This document shows, piece by piece, positions 62,557 to 64,000 of a stretch of DNA of 64,000 bases. The notes under the pieces are model-generated. The model worked only from the letters and a program-made list of their open reading frames with translations, searched no databases and had not been told where the DNA came from. The stretch spans positions 313,501 through 377,500 of the forward strand of contig JAYKKM010000440.1 in the NCBI GenBank assembly GCA_035772405.1. The letters are read 5' to 3'. A program made the translations under genes and the position numbers. The first letter of the stretch is position 1, and each line of letters opens with the position of its first letter. The DNA comes from Chrysogorgia sp. JL179-B06 (lineage: Eukaryota > Cnidaria > Anthozoa > Scleralcyonacea > Chrysogorgiidae).

Positions 62557-64000
62557 GTGATGAGTGATTTACTGGAGATTATCAAGAAAGAAGTGGAGGC
62601 GCGCGGATTGAGTAAGCTCGTGAAAACGCACAACGAAAACAAGAAACCTCCGCCTGCGAAGATTAATTTTCCCACTACATCATCTTTAACGACCCAGGGC
62701 ACTTGGCACTTTCCTTATTCTCTGAAGGAAAGACTTGGTCTTGTTCCAGAAAAGACGGAGGTCTTAAACTTGAATACGTTTGGCGACGACCAGTTCCGAA
62801 AGCGACAGTGTGATCGAGTACGCTTACAGCTACAGGGTAAGACCAAAGACATTAAAATTTCCGCACTTTGCTTCCCAAAGATTTGTTCTCCTTTGACGAC
62901 AACGCTAGAAATTGGTCACTATCCACACTTGGAGGGGTTGGTTCTCGCAGATAAAGGCCTACTTGATGATTCTACGCCGAACATTGACATCCTAATTGGA
63001 TCCGATTACCATTTGACATTATCTTGGGAGAAGTACGACGGGGGGACAAGGGTCCTGTTGCAATGGAAGGTGAATTTGGTTGGCTGGTGGAAGGACCAGA
63101 ACTTGTTCATCCTCACAACCTCTTTGTTAGTACCGAAGACAACAAGTTAACCGAAGCTGTACGTAAATTCTGGAATACAGAATCGATTGGAATTCTCGAG
63201 CCTAGTCAATCAACAGAAAGTGAATTTCTGAGAGAAGTGCCATTTGATGAAGTCAGTCAACGATATCAAGTGAGTTTACCATGGAAAGAAGGGTGTATAC
63301 CAGGGTCCAGTGGCAATTCTGTCGTCGCTTATACAGCATCATTTAGAGATCAACGAGAAGAAAGAACCACACATCACGTCACTATTGGAAGATTCGTTTT
63401 ATGTCGATGATTTCGTGGGTGGTGCCACTGATGATCGCCACATCATTGAAATTTACGAGAAATCCAGTAGAATTATGAAAGACGGTAGTTTCACATTACG
63501 AAAGTGGACCTCTAATTCACCAACTTTCCGCGAAAGATTGGCTCTCGACCAACCATCAACGAAACCTCAAGAAGAGTTAACAACTATAGAATCCCTCGGG
63601 AGTGAACGAGATGCTGTGGTTAACGACAATACCGTGGTAGCAAGCAAACCGACAGAGTGCACGATGAATTATTTACCAAACGAAAGTTATCAAGATACTA
63701 CCGATTTTTTAAACGACAGCCAGACCGAGAACAATGTGTCAATGAAGAATGCGCCATTAAGATTCTCGGCATCTCTTGGGATGTGGAAACAGATGAATTT
63801 GAATACGATTTGAACGACTTGGGAGACTACGCGAGAACTCTTCCTGTCACGAAACGATCCGTCCTACGACATCGTGATTAAGATGCTGTTCCAGGTGTTG
63901 TGCATGGATCATCATAATTGGAACGATCCTTTGGTCGGCGAGTCGTTAGTTGCGTGGAACCGAATTCTTTGCGATCTTTCTACCTTGAAGCCTATCCGAG
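62557..64000 (+). pseudogene. BEL/Pao protease-RT, degraded, internal RT deletion
   Basis: LEIIKKEVEARG and the KPPPAKINFPTTSS linker, then protease/DUF1758 with NIDILIGSDYHL (62985), RT N-terminal VPFDEVSQRYQVSLPWKEG (63240), and the catalytic DSFYVDDFVGGATDD (63390). Only about 100 bp separate the last two blocks, whereas about 400 bp are expected, so the RT fingers and palm motif A are deleted. The RNase H part begins near 63820 and runs off the window. Confidence 0.8.

Larger units (their letters stand above)
61198..64000 (+). mobile_element. Second BEL/Pao retrotransposon, 5' part, runs off window
   Basis: LTR, primer-binding site, gag and pol in order on the plus strand. Reading frames are broken many times and an internal deletion removes most of the RT core, so it is dead. 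The 3' part lies beyond position 64000. Confidence 0.8.

Noticed and set aside
1..64000. CRISPR arrays, tRNA or rRNA genes, bacterial operons
   Set aside because: The direct repeats seen are tandem without unique spacers, no cloverleaf or rRNA-like sequence was recognised, and gene structure is eukaryotic.

Overview
This is eukaryotic, almost certainly metazoan, repeat-dense DNA. It has spliced genes with GT-AG introns, BEL/Pao and CR1/jockey-type retroelements, MULE- and hAT-type DNA transposons and a Maverick/Polinton. The mix of protein families resembles marine invertebrates and most of all an anthozoan cnidarian, but no host gene in the window proves the species. I see no rRNA, tRNA, CRISPR array or conserved single-copy host gene.

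Positions 1-13439 are host DNA packed with non-autonomous elements that I could delimit by inverted ends plus target-site duplications (TSDs): a 6.2-kb MULE-like element (310-6494, 9-bp TSD) that contains two further elements (829-2053, 10-bp TSD; 3428-6194, 7-bp TSD), a 1.15-kb MULE-like element carrying a RecQ-helicase fragment (7922-9069, 9-bp TSD) and a 57-bp foldback with similar ends (11471-11527, 9-bp TSD).

Positions 13445-52780 are one 39.3-kb Maverick/Polinton (adintovirus-like provirus), bounded by ~0.75-kb inverted repeats that begin AGTAGT and by a 5-bp direct repeat CTAAG. Its own genes occupy 27991-51990: DnaQ-like exonuclease, SET-domain protein, protein-primed family-B DNA polymerase, packaging ATPase, adenain-like protease, major capsid protein, penton-like minor capsid protein, retroviral-type integrase, four small basic GG-motif (pX-like) proteins, two acidic proteins, and a 3'-half block of small unknown proteins, several forming a tandem paralogous family. 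Many of these genes have single-base frame breaks, often in A/T homopolymers; ATPase and protease are open throughout.

The left third of the Polinton is filled by nested insertions: a 3'-truncated BEL/Pao retrotransposon (about 22591 to 27.9 kb, minus strand), whose integrase reading frame is cut at 22591 by a 7.3-kb DNA transposon (15318-22590). That transposon carries an apparently intact seven-exon gene for a ~1602-residue protein with duplicated Cys/His modules, an EADTR...SPDTD nuclease-like motif and a C-terminal CXC zinc domain (possibly Academ-related). This intact gene and the accessory-gene array of the Polinton are the two most interesting things in the window. A 208-bp hAT-type MITE inside the BEL and a 504-bp TTAA element inside a duplicated Polinton gene give clear insertion events.

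Positions 52786-64000 are the right flank: a decayed multi-exon gene of an unnamed family common in cnidarian genomes, a CR1/jockey LINE fragment (minus), a 3.7-kb element with ~0.57-kb inverted ends that holds an Ulp1-like fragment and a BEL fragment (57330-61003), and the 5' part of a second BEL/Pao element with LTR and primer-binding site (61198 to the window end).
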